Shown here: positions 9,423-17,786 of the stretch, piece after piece
Layout: every line of letters starts with the position of its first letter
Position numbering within the stretch: the stretch's first letter is position 1
Source: Sphingomonas sanxanigenens
Lineage (GTDB): Bacteria > Pseudomonadota > Alphaproteobacteria > Sphingomonadales > Sphingomonadaceae
Assembly (NCBI GenBank): GCA_003240855.1
Contig: QFNN01000039.1
Span: 1-23,273, forward strand
Direction of reading: 5' to 3'
Length of the DNA stretch: 23,273 nt
Position numbers and translations under genes: made by a program
Notes under the pieces: generated by a model
Seen by the model: only the letters and a program-made list of their open reading frames with translations
What the model was told of the DNA's origin: nothing
The model's database searches: none

Positions 9423-9776
9423 CTATCGATGCAGGCGGGCGAGTGCGATGCCGGCGAGGTTCTGGGTCCGCTTGACGTGGCGGATGCGCAGCGCGGCGGG
9501 ATCGGTCAGCGCCGCGAGATGGCGGGCGAAGGCGGCCCGGCATTTCACCGCGCCGGTCGCCTGTTCGATCACCGCGAGCGCATCGCCGAGGAATAGCGGG
9601 TTCTCCACCCCCAGTTCCCGCGCGATCCGGACGGCGTGGATCAGCGCCAGCCATTCGGCCTCCATGGCCGCGCCTGGGCCGAGATCGTGCCGGAGCCAGA
9701 CGCGGCCGCCCGCGACGACGGCGGTTTCCATGCCGATGGGCGCGGGGCGGCAGCCGCCATCGAAATAGATTTTCAC
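9423..9776 (-). CDS. RNase H-like domain protein
   Basis: This 117-residue protein has the RNase HI fold signature. KIYFDGGCRPAP carries the first Asp, EAEWLALIHAVRIARELG the Glu, and FLGDALAVIEQATG the second Asp. The conserved C-terminal RxxN is in RTQNLAGIALAR, but the usual Asp after it (N-x-A-D) is Gly, so the fourth metal ligand is changed. That may reduce activity or be shifted to another residue; I cannot tell. I start at GTG 9776, whose first base follows the rluE stop in a GTGA overlap, giving MKIYFDGG. The ATG at 9794 (MAIAASVKIYF) is the alternative. It is the last of three genes with 4-base overlaps and may act on RNA-DNA hybrids. Confidence 0.75.
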   Translation of the reverse strand: MKIYFDGGCRPAPIGMETAVVAGGRVWLRHDLGPGAAMEAEWLALIHAVRIARELGVENPLFLGDALAVIEQATGAVKCRAAFARHLAALTDPAALRIRHVKRTQNLAGIALARLHR

Positions 9777-10321
9777 GCTCGCTGCGATCGCCATTCGCCC
9801 GGGGGCAGATCGGCGATCGACCAGTCGCCGATGCTCCAGCGGACGAGGCGCAGCGTCGGGTGGCCGACGGCGGCGGTCATGCGGCGGACCTGACGGTTGC
9901 GCCCCTCGCGGATGGTCAGGCGGATCCAGCAATCGGGCACGCTCTTGCGGAAGCGCACAGGGGGCACGCGCGGCCACAGATCAGGCGCATCGATGCGCGC
10001 GGCCTCGGCGGGGCGGGTGAGGCCGTCCTTGAGCATAACGCCCTTGCGGAGCGCGGCGAGCGCGGGTTCGGCGACGTCGCCCTCGACATGGACGAGGTAG
10101 GTTTTGGGCATCTTGTATCTGGGATCGGCGATGCGCGCCTGCAGCCGGCCGTCGTCGGTGAGCAGCATCAACCCTTCGCTGTCCAGATCGAGGCGGCCGG
10201 CGGGATAGACGCCGGGCAGATCGATATAGTCGGAAAGCGTCTGGCGATCCGACCCCGCCGTGCCGCGATCGGTGAACTGGCTGATGACGCCATAAGGCTT
10301 GTTGAACAGGATCAGCGTCAT
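9773..10321 (-). CDS. rluE: 23S rRNA pseudouridine synthase, RluE-like
   Basis: This 182-residue enzyme converts one 23S rRNA uridine to pseudouridine (U2457 in E. coli for RluE). The sequence matches that subfamily from end to end: LILFNKPYGVISQFTD, the catalytic motif PAGRLDLDSEGLMLLTDDG (Asp45), KTYLVHVEG, PPVRFRKSVP, EGRNRQVRRMTAAVGHPTLR and a GDWSIADLPPGEW end. It lacks an N-terminal S4 domain, as RluE does. The gene is coupled at both ends: its ATG overlaps the stop of the FAD dehydrogenase gene by 4 bases (ATGA), and its stop overlaps the RNase H-like start (GTGA). The exact target base in this organism is inferred from family. Confidence 0.9.
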   Translation of the reverse strand: MTLILFNKPYGVISQFTDRGTAGSDRQTLSDYIDLPGVYPAGRLDLDSEGLMLLTDDGRLQARIADPRYKMPKTYLVHVEGDVAEPALAALRKGVMLKDGLTRPAEAARIDAPDLWPRVPPVRFRKSVPDCWIRLTIREGRNRQVRRMTAAVGHPTLRLVRWSIGDWSIADLPPGEWRSQRA

Positions 10322-11934
10322 GGCGCGGCGATGCTGCGCGCCACGGCCTCGGCGACCTTGATGCCGTCGACGGCGGCGGAGAGGATGCCGCCGGCATAGC
10401 CCGCGCCTTCGCCCGCCGGGAACAGGCCGGGCGTGTTGAGGCTCTGGAAATCCTCGCCGCGCGTGAAGCGGACGGGCGAGGAAGTGCGCGTCTCGACGCC
10501 CGTCATCACTACGTCGGGATGATCGTAGCCCTTGATCTGGCGGCCGAAGGCGGGGATCGCCTCGCGCATCGCCTCGACCGCGAAATCGGGAAGGCAGGCG
10601 GATAGGTCGGTCGGCGTCACGCCGGGGCGATAGGACGGGACGATGCTGCCGAGCGCGGTCGAGGCGCGGCCGGCGAGGAAGTCGCCGACGCGCTGCGCGG
10701 GCGCCTTATAGTCGGAACCGCCCGCGACGAAGGCCAGCGATTCCCAGTGACGCTGGAAGGCGATGCCGGCGAGCGGATCGCCCGGATAGTCGCGCGCCGG
10801 ATCGATCGCGACGACGAAGCCCGAATTGGCGTTGCGCTCGTTGCGCGAATATTGGCTCATGCCGTTGGTCGCGACGCGGCCTTCCTCCGACGTCGCGGCG
10901 ACCACGGTGCCGCCGGGGCACATGCAGAAGCTATAGACGGTGCGGCCATTCCGGCAGTGGTGCGAGATATGATATTCGGCCGCGCCGAGGATCGGGTTGC
11001 CCGCATCGACGCCGAAGCGCGCCTTGTCGATCCACGACTGGGGATGCTCGATCCGCACGCCGATCGAGAAGGGCTTGGCCTCGACATGGACCCCCGCCTG
11101 CCGGAGCATCGCGAAGGTGTCGCGCGCGCTGTGGCCGATCGCCATCACCACGCGATCGGCCTCCAGATAGCCGCCGCCGTTCAGGTGCAGCCCGACGACG
11201 CGGCGTTCGCCCTGCGCGTCCGTCGCGATGTCCAGACCGTCGACACGGGTGGAGAAGCGATATTCGCCGCCCAGCCCCTCGATCGTCTCGCGGATGCTCT
11301 CGACCATCGTCACCAGCCGGAAGGTGCCGATATGCGGATGCGCCTCGGTGAGGATCTCGGGCGGCGCGCCGGCCTTGACGAACTCGGTCAGCACCTTGCG
11401 GTCGAGGTTCCGCGTATCCTTGATCCGGCTGTAGAGCTTGCCGTCGGAAAAGGTGCCCGCGCCGCCCTCGCCGAACTGGACGTTGGATTCGGGGTTGAGC
11501 ACGCTGCGCCGCCACAGGCCCCATGTGTCCTTGGTGCGTTCGCGCACCACCTTGCCGCGATCGACGATGATCGGACGGAAGCCCATCTGCGCGAGGATCA
11601 GCGCGGCGAACAGCCCGCAGGGGCCGGCGCCGATCACCACCGGTCGCTTCACCCCCGCCGGCGCCTGCATGATCGGGCGATAGCTGGTGTCGGGCGTCGG
11701 GCCGATATTGCGATCGGCGCGGAAGCGCGCGAGCACCGCCGCCTCGTTCTTCACATTGACGTCGACCGAATAGACCAGCCGGATGTTGGTCCGGTCGCGC
11801 GCGTCATTGGCGCGGCGCGCGATACTGTAGCGGATCATCTCGCGCGGGGTGATGCGCAGGCGCTTGCAGATGGCGGCGGCCAGCGCCTCCTCGGCATGAT
11901 GGAGCGGCAGGGTCAGTTCGGTCAGGCGGATCAT
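10318..11934 (-). CDS. FAD-dependent dehydrogenase (COG2509-type)
   Basis: This 538-residue cytoplasmic flavoprotein has an ~85-residue N-terminal α/β domain (LPLHHAEEALAAAICKRLRI, then IRLVYSVDV), followed by the Rossmann FAD-binding motif VVIGAGPCGLFAALILAQMG (GxGxxG at 102-107). Further FAD-binding segments are ESNVQFGEGGAGTFSDGK, VVMAIGHSARDTF, and, at the C-terminus, PGLFPAGEGAGYAGGILSAA. The length and layout fit the COG2509 uncharacterised dehydrogenases. The substrate and electron acceptor are unknown. It opens a run of three genes with 4-base overlaps: this one, rluE and the RNase H-like gene. It diverges from the aminotransferase gene across about 105 bases, and the ATG at 11934 begins MIRLTELTLP. 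Confidence 0.85.
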   Translation of the reverse strand: MIRLTELTLPLHHAEEALAAAICKRLRITPREMIRYSIARRANDARDRTNIRLVYSVDVNVKNEAAVLARFRADRNIGPTPDTSYRPIMQAPAGVKRPVVIGAGPCGLFAALILAQMGFRPIIVDRGKVVRERTKDTWGLWRRSVLNPESNVQFGEGGAGTFSDGKLYSRIKDTRNLDRKVLTEFVKAGAPPEILTEAHPHIGTFRLVTMVESIRETIEGLGGEYRFSTRVDGLDIATDAQGERRVVGLHLNGGGYLEADRVVMAIGHSARDTFAMLRQAGVHVEAKPFSIGVRIEHPQSWIDKARFGVDAGNPILGAAEYHISHHCRNGRTVYSFCMCPGGTVVAATSEEGRVATNGMSQYSRNERNANSGFVVAIDPARDYPGDPLAGIAFQRHWESLAFVAGGSDYKAPAQRVGDFLAGRASTALGSIVPSYRPGVTPTDLSACLPDFAVEAMREAIPAFGRQIKGYDHPDVVMTGVETRTSSPVRFTRGEDFQSLNTPGLFPAGEGAGYAGGILSAAVDGIKVAEAVARSIAAP

Positions 11935-12040
11935 CGCGCCCGCTTTAGCGTGGCGCAGGCAGGCGCGCCATTGATGCGTGCGCCCGCGAAATCGGACATG
12001 GGGCTTGAGCTATGCCGCCCGGCGCGCCATCGCTGCGCGC

Positions 12041-13183
12041 ATGACCGCAAGCATCGATCCTTTCCACGCCATCTCGCTGAGCCGCCTTGCGCATCGCATG
12101 GCGGCGGCGGGCGAACCCGTCATCCACATGGAGTTTGGCCAGCCTTCGACCGGCGCGCCGCCCGCCGCGATCGCGCGCGCGCATCAGGTGCTCGACCATG
12201 ACGGCATGGGCTATTGGGAAAGCCCGGCGCTGAAGGAACGGATCGCGCGCCATTATGCAGAGACTTACGGCGTCACGGTCGATCCCGAGCAGGTGATCCT
12301 GACCTGTGGCGCGTCGCCGGCCTTCGTGCTCGCCTTGTCCTGCGCCTTCGCGCCGGGCGCGCGCGTCGCGCTCGCGCGGCCGGGCTATGTCGCCTATCGC
12401 AACACGCTGAAGGCGCTGCATATCGAGCCGGTCGAGATCGCGTGCGGCGAGTCCGAACGCTTCCAGCTCACCGCCGCCGCGATCGAGGCGCTCGATCCCG
12501 CGCCCGAGGGGTTGATCATCGCCAGCCCCGCCAACCCGACCGGGACGATCATCGGCGACGCCGAGCTGCAGGCGATCGTCGCGCTGTGCCGGCGACGGGG
12601 CATCCGCATCATCTCCGACGAGATCTATCACGGGCTTTCCTATGTCGGCCCCGCGCGATCGGTGCTGCAGGACGAGCCCGAGGCGTTCATCGTCAACAGC
12701 TTCTCAAAATATTTCAGCATGGCCGGGTGGCGGCTGGGCTGGATGGTTGCGCCCATCGACCAGATCGACGCGGCGCGCGCGAGGATGGGCAATCTGTTCC
12801 TGACCCCGCCCAGCCTGGCCCAGCATGCCGGGCTGGTCGCCTTCGACGAGCGCGACGTGCTCGAAGGCCATATCGACACCTACCGCCGCAACCGCGACAT
12901 ATTGCTGGGCGCGCTGCCCGGCATGGGGCTGCGGCGGATCGCGCCGCCCGACGGGGCCTTCTATATCTATGCCGATGTCGGGCACCTGACGGACGACAGC
13001 TTCGCCCTGTGCATGAAGCTGCTGCAGGATACCGCCGTCGCCACCGCGCCGGGGCGCGACTTCGATCCCGTCGACGGGCATCGCTTCATGCGGCTGAGCT
13101 TCGCCGTCTCGACCGACCGAATCGAGGAGGCGTGCCGGCGCATGGCGCCCTGGTTCGCCGAGATCGCGCGGCAGGCGGCCTGA
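12041..13183 (+). CDS. PLP-dependent aminotransferase, fold type I (class I/II)
   Basis: This 380-residue PLP enzyme moves an amino group between an amino acid and a 2-oxo acid. Diagnostic segments are SPANPTGT (Asn165), SDEIYHGL (Asp193), and NSFSKYFSMAGWRLGW with the PLP lysine Lys223. GYW-ESPALKERIARHYA near the N-terminus and FMRLSFAVS near the C-terminus, with the carboxylate-binding Arg, match the aspartate/alanine/tyrosine aminotransferase subgroup Iγ. The exact substrate cannot be told. I start at the ATG at 12041 (MTASIDPFHAISLSR), because the extra 21 residues of the longer frame do not look like this family; no clear Shine-Dalgarno sequence is visible. It diverges from the FAD dehydrogenase operon and stands alone. 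Confidence 0.9.
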   Translation: MTASIDPFHAISLSRLAHRMAAAGEPVIHMEFGQPSTGAPPAAIARAHQVLDHDGMGYWESPALKERIARHYAETYGVTVDPEQVILTCGASPAFVLALSCAFAPGARVALARPGYVAYRNTLKALHIEPVEIACGESERFQLTAAAIEALDPAPEGLIIASPANPTGTIIGDAELQAIVALCRRRGIRIISDEIYHGLSYVGPARSVLQDEPEAFIVNSFSKYFSMAGWRLGWMVAPIDQIDAARARMGNLFLTPPSLAQHAGLVAFDERDVLEGHIDTYRRNRDILLGALPGMGLRRIAPPDGAFYIYADVGHLTDDSFALCMKLLQDTAVATAPGRDFDPVDGHRFMRLSFAVSTDRIEEACRRMAPWFAEIARQAA

Positions 13184-13257
13184 GCGGTTCGAGACCGGTT
13201 AACCCCTTTCGCAGAGACGATTTTTCGCCGGGGGGCGATTTGCGACGCCGTTAACTT

Positions 13258-13295
13258 CGATTCTGCCGGTTTGGAAGATGCGCGCAACAGAATCG
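13258..13295. promoter_or_regulatory. 8-bp inverted repeat upstream of the second PEP-CTERM gene
   Basis: CGATTCTG at 13258-13265 and CAGAATCG at 13288-13295 are perfect reverse complements with 22 bases between them. The site lies about 100-135 bases before the start of the PEPxxWA-CTERM gene, in a promoter-like position. It could be an operator for a dimeric regulator; a hairpin with a 22-base loop is less likely. Confidence 0.35.
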
Positions 13296-13392
13296 CGGTG
13301 GACAAAATGTTAAGCGCCCCATAGCGACCTGAATCGACAAAAGAAAAACAGGGTCGCGTCGGATTCTTCAATCCAGTCACAGGGGTGTGTTC

Positions 13393-14049
13393 ATGCGTTT
13401 TTCAAATACGGCATTCTTGCTTGCTTCCGCGATCGCCCTCACGGCGGTTCCGGCCTCGGCGGCGCTCGTTGCGGGTGGGGACCCGACCGGCACGCTGCAG
13501 AATGGCAACTATCTCAACACTGAAAACAGCCAGAACTTCCTGGTGCGGTTCACGTTGAGCGAAGCGACCGAGCTGACCGGAATGTCGATCCTGGCCGGGA
13601 CCGGTTTCTGGCAGGCGGGCGTCGATGCGCACATCAAGATCCGCAGCGACCTGGGCGGCTCCCCGACGACGGCCAACCTGTTCAGCTTCAATGACGGCGT
13701 TGACGCCCTGTCCACCTATATGGCCGGGATCGATCGGGTGACGGTCAATTTCTCGGGCGTCACGCTGGCCGCTGGTTCCTACTGGATCGGCCTGTCGCGT
13801 GCGGGCAGCCCCATCGGGACCTGGGCGAGCTTCAACAATGGCGGCGTCCAGACGCCGACCTATCAGCGCCAGCTCTATGGCGACAGCATCGATCGCGCGC
13901 CGGGCATCTACGATCTGGCCTACAGCCTCTACGGCAACGCCGCTGCGGGTGCGGTGCCCGAACCGGCGAGCTGGGCGCTGATGATCGGCGGCTTCGGCCT
14001 GGTCGGCGCGGCGTTGCGTCGCCGCCGCACGAGCGTCGCCTTCGCCTGA
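13393..14049 (+). CDS. PEPxxWA-CTERM sorting domain-containing exported protein
   Basis: This is a 218-residue secreted protein of unknown function. It has a signal peptide (MRFSNTAFLLASAIALTAVP, cleaved near ASA at about residue 22), a β-rich Gly/Ser/Thr/Asn body and the sorting tail: VPEPASWALMIGGFGLVGAA from about residue 188 and a final RRRRTSVAFA. The body has no cysteine pair and no obvious enzyme motif. The tail calls for an exosortase, which is not in this window. I start at ATG 13393, not the GTG at 13387, because AGGGG at 13381-13385 sits 7 bases upstream of it. The gene has its own leader with an inverted repeat and ends in a strong terminator. Confidence 0.9.
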   Translation: MRFSNTAFLLASAIALTAVPASAALVAGGDPTGTLQNGNYLNTENSQNFLVRFTLSEATELTGMSILAGTGFWQAGVDAHIKIRSDLGGSPTTANLFSFNDGVDALSTYMAGIDRVTVNFSGVTLAAGSYWIGLSRAGSPIGTWASFNNGGVQTPTYQRQLYGDSIDRAPGIYDLAYSLYGNAAAGAVPEPASWALMIGGFGLVGAALRRRRTSVAFA

Positions 14050-14071
14050 TCGATCGACGATCGCAAAGAAA

Positions 14072-14104
14072 GGGGCTCCGCGAGGCGATCGCGGAGCCCC
14101 TTTT
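14072..14104. terminator. Bidirectional rho-independent terminator
   Basis: A perfect 12-pair GC-rich stem (14072-14083 with 14089-14100, loop GGCGA) is followed by TTTT at 14101-14104 on the plus strand. On the minus strand the same stem is followed by TTTCTTTG. It therefore ends both the PEP-CTERM gene from the left and the MscS gene from the right. Confidence 0.9.
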
Positions 14105-14118
14105 CCATGCGCGCGCGA

Positions 14119-15318
14119 TCAGGCTTCGCTGTCGGCCGCGGGCCTTGCGCTGCGTCCCGGCGCCGCAGGCTCGGCATAGGGCATGACCATCCGCCCGTCG
14201 GGCGCGGCGGTGAAGGTCGTCTGGGTGGGATAGGCGAAATCTATGCCTTCGTCGTTGAAGCGGCGGAGGATGGCGAGCCCGATTTTGTGGCGCGTCTCGA
14301 AAGTGACGGCGTAATCGGGGCTCATCACGTCGAAATCGAGCTCGAAATCGAGCGTGCTCGCGCCGAAATTGACAAAACCCGCGCGGACCAGAACCGCCTC
14401 GTTGGCCTTGACGATTTCCGCCAGCATCGCAGGGATCCTGTCGCAGACATCGGGCGGGGTCTGGTAAGTGACGCCGAGCATGAAGCGGATGCGACGGCGG
14501 GCGAGCTGGCTGAGGTTGGAGAGTTCCTTGCCCAGCAACTGCGCGTTGGCGATAACCTTTTCCTCGCCGGTGATGGCGCGGATGCGCGTCGATTTCAGTC
14601 CGATCGCCTCGACCGTGCCCTGCGTCTGATCATATTGCACCGTGTCGCCGCGCCGGAAGGGCTTGTCGAACAGGATCGAGAGGGCGGCGAACAGATCGGA
14701 GAAGATGCCCTGCGCGGCGAGGCCGATCGCGATGCCGCCGACGCCGAGGCCCGCGATCAGGCCCGTGACGTTGACGCCGAGATTGTCGAGCACGACGATC
14801 ACCGCGATCGCGAACAGCACCACCGTCACCAGCAGGCGGATGATTCCCATCGCGCTGCCCAGCGCTTCGCCTTCATCGGTGCTGGTGCGATGCTCGATGA
14901 AGCCGAGGATCAGCTCGCGCGCCCAGATCGCGGCCTGGAAGGCCGAGGCGACGACGAAGATGAAGATGAACACTTCGGCGACCGGCTGCGGCGCCTGCGC
15001 AAAATGAACGACGAGGCGCGCCGATATGGCGAAGATGAAGAAATTGCCGGTCCGGGCGATCGCGCGGCCGAAAATCGTCATCCAGCCGGCGTCGGACCTG
15101 TCGTGGCTGCACAGTTTTTCGCCAAGCGAGCGGGCGAAGCGCAGCGCCAGAGCGATGAAGAGCGCCGCCGCGACGCCGATCGCGATCTGCAGCCAGTGAG
15201 TCTGGAACCAATGCGTGGCGGCGACCCAGAACTCGGTCGTCTGGCGGCTCAGGTCGGCCGGGTCGAGCTTGTCGGCGAGGGTTGGCGACGGACTCGGGCG
15301 TGCGGTCGGGGAAGCGAT
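14119..15318 (-). CDS. MscS-family mechanosensitive channel, apparent ATC start
   Basis: This is a 399-residue inner-membrane channel that opens under membrane tension and releases solutes on osmotic downshift. The MscS core is clear: a pore-lining helix (LIAGLGVGGIAIGLAAQGI), then FSDLFAALSILFDKPFRRGD and the β domain (GTVEAIGLKSTRIRAITGEE), then an α/β C-terminal domain. The first ATG (15081) would drop the N-terminal 79 residues, yet the frame stays open and protein-like upstream: a Pro/Ser-rich start, WVAATHWFQTHW, and a membrane helix (WLQIAIGVAAALFIALALRF). No ATG, GTG or TTG exists in frame before the stop at 15391. AAAGGA (15325-15330) precedes an ATC at 15318 by 6 bases, so I use that. 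It could be an N-terminal mutation instead. Confidence 0.8.
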   Translation of the reverse strand: MASPTARPSPSPTLADKLDPADLSRQTTEFWVAATHWFQTHWLQIAIGVAAALFIALALRFARSLGEKLCSHDRSDAGWMTIFGRAIARTGNFFIFAISARLVVHFAQAPQPVAEVFIFIFVVASAFQAAIWARELILGFIEHRTSTDEGEALGSAMGIIRLLVTVVLFAIAVIVVLDNLGVNVTGLIAGLGVGGIAIGLAAQGIFSDLFAALSILFDKPFRRGDTVQYDQTQGTVEAIGLKSTRIRAITGEEKVIANAQLLGKELSNLSQLARRRIRFMLGVTYQTPPDVCDRIPAMLAEIVKANEAVLVRAGFVNFGASTLDFELDFDVMSPDYAVTFETRHKIGLAILRRFNDEGIDFAYPTQTTFTAAPDGRMVMPYAEPAAPGRSARPAADSEA

Positions 15319-15390
15319 GATCGGTCCTTTCGGGCTTGGCGGCCGCGGGGGCGACCCAGATAGCCGGTCGCGCAGGGCGACGGCAACGGG

Positions 15391-16452
15391 TCAATCCCGC
15401 TGGGGCCGAACGGTTCCCATGGGTGGATGCGCGTTGAGCCAGACCTGCGCCGGACGCTCGACAAAGCGGTGGAGCAGGCCCGAAGCGATGACGACGATCG
15501 CGACATAGGCGGCGATCGCGACCGGGCCGACATGCGCGGCGTCGCGCACGAACAGCAGCTTGAACGCGATCCAGATCAACACGTGCGACAGGTAGATCGA
15601 ATAGCTGACCTCGCCGAGCCAGATCAGCGGACCCGACCGCCCGAGCAGGCCGGGGCGGCAGGCGAGGAAGAGGACGAGACCGGCGAAGCCGAGCGGCGCG
15701 GCGATCGTCTCCGGCACGCCGCCGAGCCACAGCAGCGGGGCGGCGGCGAGCATGACCGCGCCGCCGATCGCGCCTGTCGCGCGCGTCGAGCGTCGCCACA
15801 GCGCGCAGACGATCGTGCCCAGCGCGAATTCGACGAGGCAGCGGACGAGGCCGTAGCGCGCGACATCGAGATACAGCACGCCCTGCGGCGCATAGGCATA
15901 AGCGAGGATCGCGAGGAGCAGCGCGAAGGCGACCGCCAGCACGATCGTCGGCAGCCGCCGCCAGTCGATCGCGACGAGCAGGGGGAAGGCGAGATAGGCT
16001 GCCCATTCGGTGCTGATCGACCAGGCCGGGATGTTCCAGGTGAGGGCGGGCGTGAAGCCCCAGTTCTGGAGCAGCAGCACATGCAGCGGCAGTTCGGCGA
16101 AGGGATAGCGGACAGGGTCGGCGCGGCCGGTCAGCGCGAACAGCAGCGCCATCGCGGCGGCGCCGGCGAGCAGGGCGACGTGGAGCGGCCAGATGCGCGC
16201 CCAGCGCCGCCACAGATAGGCGGGGACGCCCGCCGGCCCCGCCGCGCGCAGCCGCGCGGCATAGTTGAGCCAGATGACGAAGCCCGAGAGGACGAAGAAG
16301 AGATCGACCGCAAGGTAGCCGCGCCCAAGGAACAGGTGCATCGGGCGCGACAGGCCGTCGATGCTGTCGCGGATGTGGAAGAACATCACATAGAATGCCG
16401 CAAAGCCCCGGATCGCGGTCAGCGCGGGCAGATCGGCGACGCGGCTGCTCAT
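15391..16452 (-). CDS. Acyltransferase 3 (OafA/YrhL family)
   Basis: This is a 353-residue integral inner-membrane acyltransferase with about ten membrane helices. The N-terminus MSSRVADLPALTAIRGFAAF and MFFHIRD carry the R-G-x-A-A and the catalytic-type histidine (FFH) of the family, and GRGYLAVDLFFVLSGFVIWL is its second signature. Such enzymes transfer acyl (often acetyl) groups to surface sugars such as O-antigen, exopolysaccharide or peptidoglycan. The substrate is not visible. Its ATG overlaps the stop of the O-glycosylation ligase by 4 bases (ATGA), so the two are coupled. That suggests it decorates the same glycan the ligase handles. The MscS gene follows after 72 bases. Confidence 0.9.
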   Translation of the reverse strand: MSSRVADLPALTAIRGFAAFYVMFFHIRDSIDGLSRPMHLFLGRGYLAVDLFFVLSGFVIWLNYAARLRAAGPAGVPAYLWRRWARIWPLHVALLAGAAAMALLFALTGRADPVRYPFAELPLHVLLLQNWGFTPALTWNIPAWSISTEWAAYLAFPLLVAIDWRRLPTIVLAVAFALLLAILAYAYAPQGVLYLDVARYGLVRCLVEFALGTIVCALWRRSTRATGAIGGAVMLAAAPLLWLGGVPETIAAPLGFAGLVLFLACRPGLLGRSGPLIWLGEVSYSIYLSHVLIWIAFKLLFVRDAAHVGPVAIAAYVAIVVIASGLLHRFVERPAQVWLNAHPPMGTVRPQRD

Positions 16453-17786
16453 GCCGCAGCGAGGCGACGCGCGAAGCCGCGTGGGGCGGCCTGCCGATCA
16501 CGCCGCGCCAGCCAGGATTCCAGCCCGATCTGCAGGCCGGTGAGCATCAGCATGAAAGGCTGGATCGCGATCGCGACGAACAGCGCGCCGACCATGTAGA
16601 TGATCTGCGCATTCTGGAGCGCGGTGGCGAAGGGGCGCACCCAGGCGAGATCGGGCGGCGCGGGGGCATAGCGCCTGCGGATCGCGCCCATCCGCCACAG
16701 CCCGCCGAGCTGGATGGCGAGCCACAGGCCGAGGCCCGGCCAGCCCTGTTCGCCCAGCATCTCGAAATAGGCGCTGTGATAGGCGCGCGCCTTGTCGACG
16801 ATCGGGGTCATGGCGACGGAACGGGAGCCATCTTTCGTCTCGGTCTCCACCACGATGCGGTTGGCGCGATAGGCGTCGAAGCCGCCGCCCAGCGGATGCG
16901 CCCTGGCATAGTCCCACGTCCATCGCCACACGGCGAGGCGCGTCGAAGCCGACTGATCGGCGCGGTAGCTGCCGATCGTCTCCATGCGCTGGGTGAAGCT
17001 TTGCGGCAGGAAGGGCAGGGCGACGAGCGCGAGCGCGCCGAGCGCCGCGACATAGGCGGCGCGACGCCTGACATCGCGCAGCATCAGCAGCGCCAGCACC
17101 CCGATGCAGACGAGGCCGGTGCGCGCCTCCGTCCCCACCGGCAGGATCAGGCAGGCGAAGATCAGGGCGCCGCCGAACAGCTTAACCCGCCAGTCAGGCG
17201 CGAAGATCGTGCCGTGGCGCATCAGGAAGAGAATGAGCGGGATGAGAGCGATCGCCACGGTGGATATGGTGCTGCCTTCGTAAAGGCCGCTATTGTTGTC
17301 GACCATCAGGTTGAGCGCGCCATAGCCGCCGCCCGAGGCCAGCGTCTTGATCCCCCCGACGATGATGATCGAGGCGGCCGACAGCGTCATGAACAGCGCG
17401 AGCGCCTCCATGCGCAGCCGCGTGCGCAGCGTGAAGGGCAGGAAGGCGGCGAAGGCCAGCGCCTTCCAAACCCAGCCCCATTTGTCCTGCGCCTCGATCG
17501 GAAAGGCGGCCCAGCCGGTCGTCAGCCAGCACCAGCCGAGCAACAGCAGGATCAGCGCCTGGCGCGGGGCGAGGCGGAGGCCGCGCTTGTCGTCGGCGAG
17601 GATCCAGCCGCCGAGCGCAAGCGCGGCGACGATCAGCGACAGGGGAACGGCGTTGAGCAGATAATAGGTCAGCCGCTGGGGCGCGACGATATCGACATAG
17701 GCATAGGCGAGGACGAACAGGAACGGTCGCCTGAGCCCGAAGCCGAGCAGCGCGGCGAGGAAGCCGATGAAGGCGAGATCACGCAC
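16449..17786 (-). CDS. Putative O-glycosylation ligase, exosortase A system-associated (TIGR03097-like)
   Basis: This is a multi-pass membrane protein of about 445 residues in the O-antigen ligase/polymerase (Wzy/WaaL) superfamily. RRPFLFVLAYAYVDIVAPQR near the N-terminus, ALNLMVDNNSGLYEGSTIS, and the periplasmic HPLGGGFDAYRANR with AYHSAYFEMLGEQGWPGLGL match the exosortase-A-associated ligase family, which is thought to transfer glycan to PEP-CTERM proteins or to polymerise exopolysaccharide. The latter is family-based. I start at GTG 17786 (MRDLAFIGFL), which overlaps the 52-aa gene end by 8 bases and matches the family's usual MRDL start; the ATG at 17831 adds a basic MPRRARR tail. No strong Shine-Dalgarno sequence is visible. 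The acyltransferase gene is coupled behind it. Confidence 0.85.
   Translation of the reverse strand: MRDLAFIGFLAALLGFGLRRPFLFVLAYAYVDIVAPQRLTYYLLNAVPLSLIVAALALGGWILADDKRGLRLAPRQALILLLLGWCWLTTGWAAFPIEAQDKWGWVWKALAFAAFLPFTLRTRLRMEALALFMTLSAASIIIVGGIKTLASGGGYGALNLMVDNNSGLYEGSTISTVAIALIPLILFLMRHGTIFAPDWRVKLFGGALIFACLILPVGTEARTGLVCIGVLALLMLRDVRRRAAYVAALGALALVALPFLPQSFTQRMETIGSYRADQSASTRLAVWRWTWDYARAHPLGGGFDAYRANRIVVETETKDGSRSVAMTPIVDKARAYHSAYFEMLGEQGWPGLGLWLAIQLGGLWRMGAIRRRYAPAPPDLAWVRPFATALQNAQIIYMVGALFVAIAIQPFMLMLTGLQIGLESWLARRDRQAAPRGFARRLAAA

Noticed and set aside
10747..12201. Plus-strand frame of 484 residues opposite the FAD dehydrogenase
   Set aside because: It is a shadow of a complete flavoprotein gene on the minus strand.
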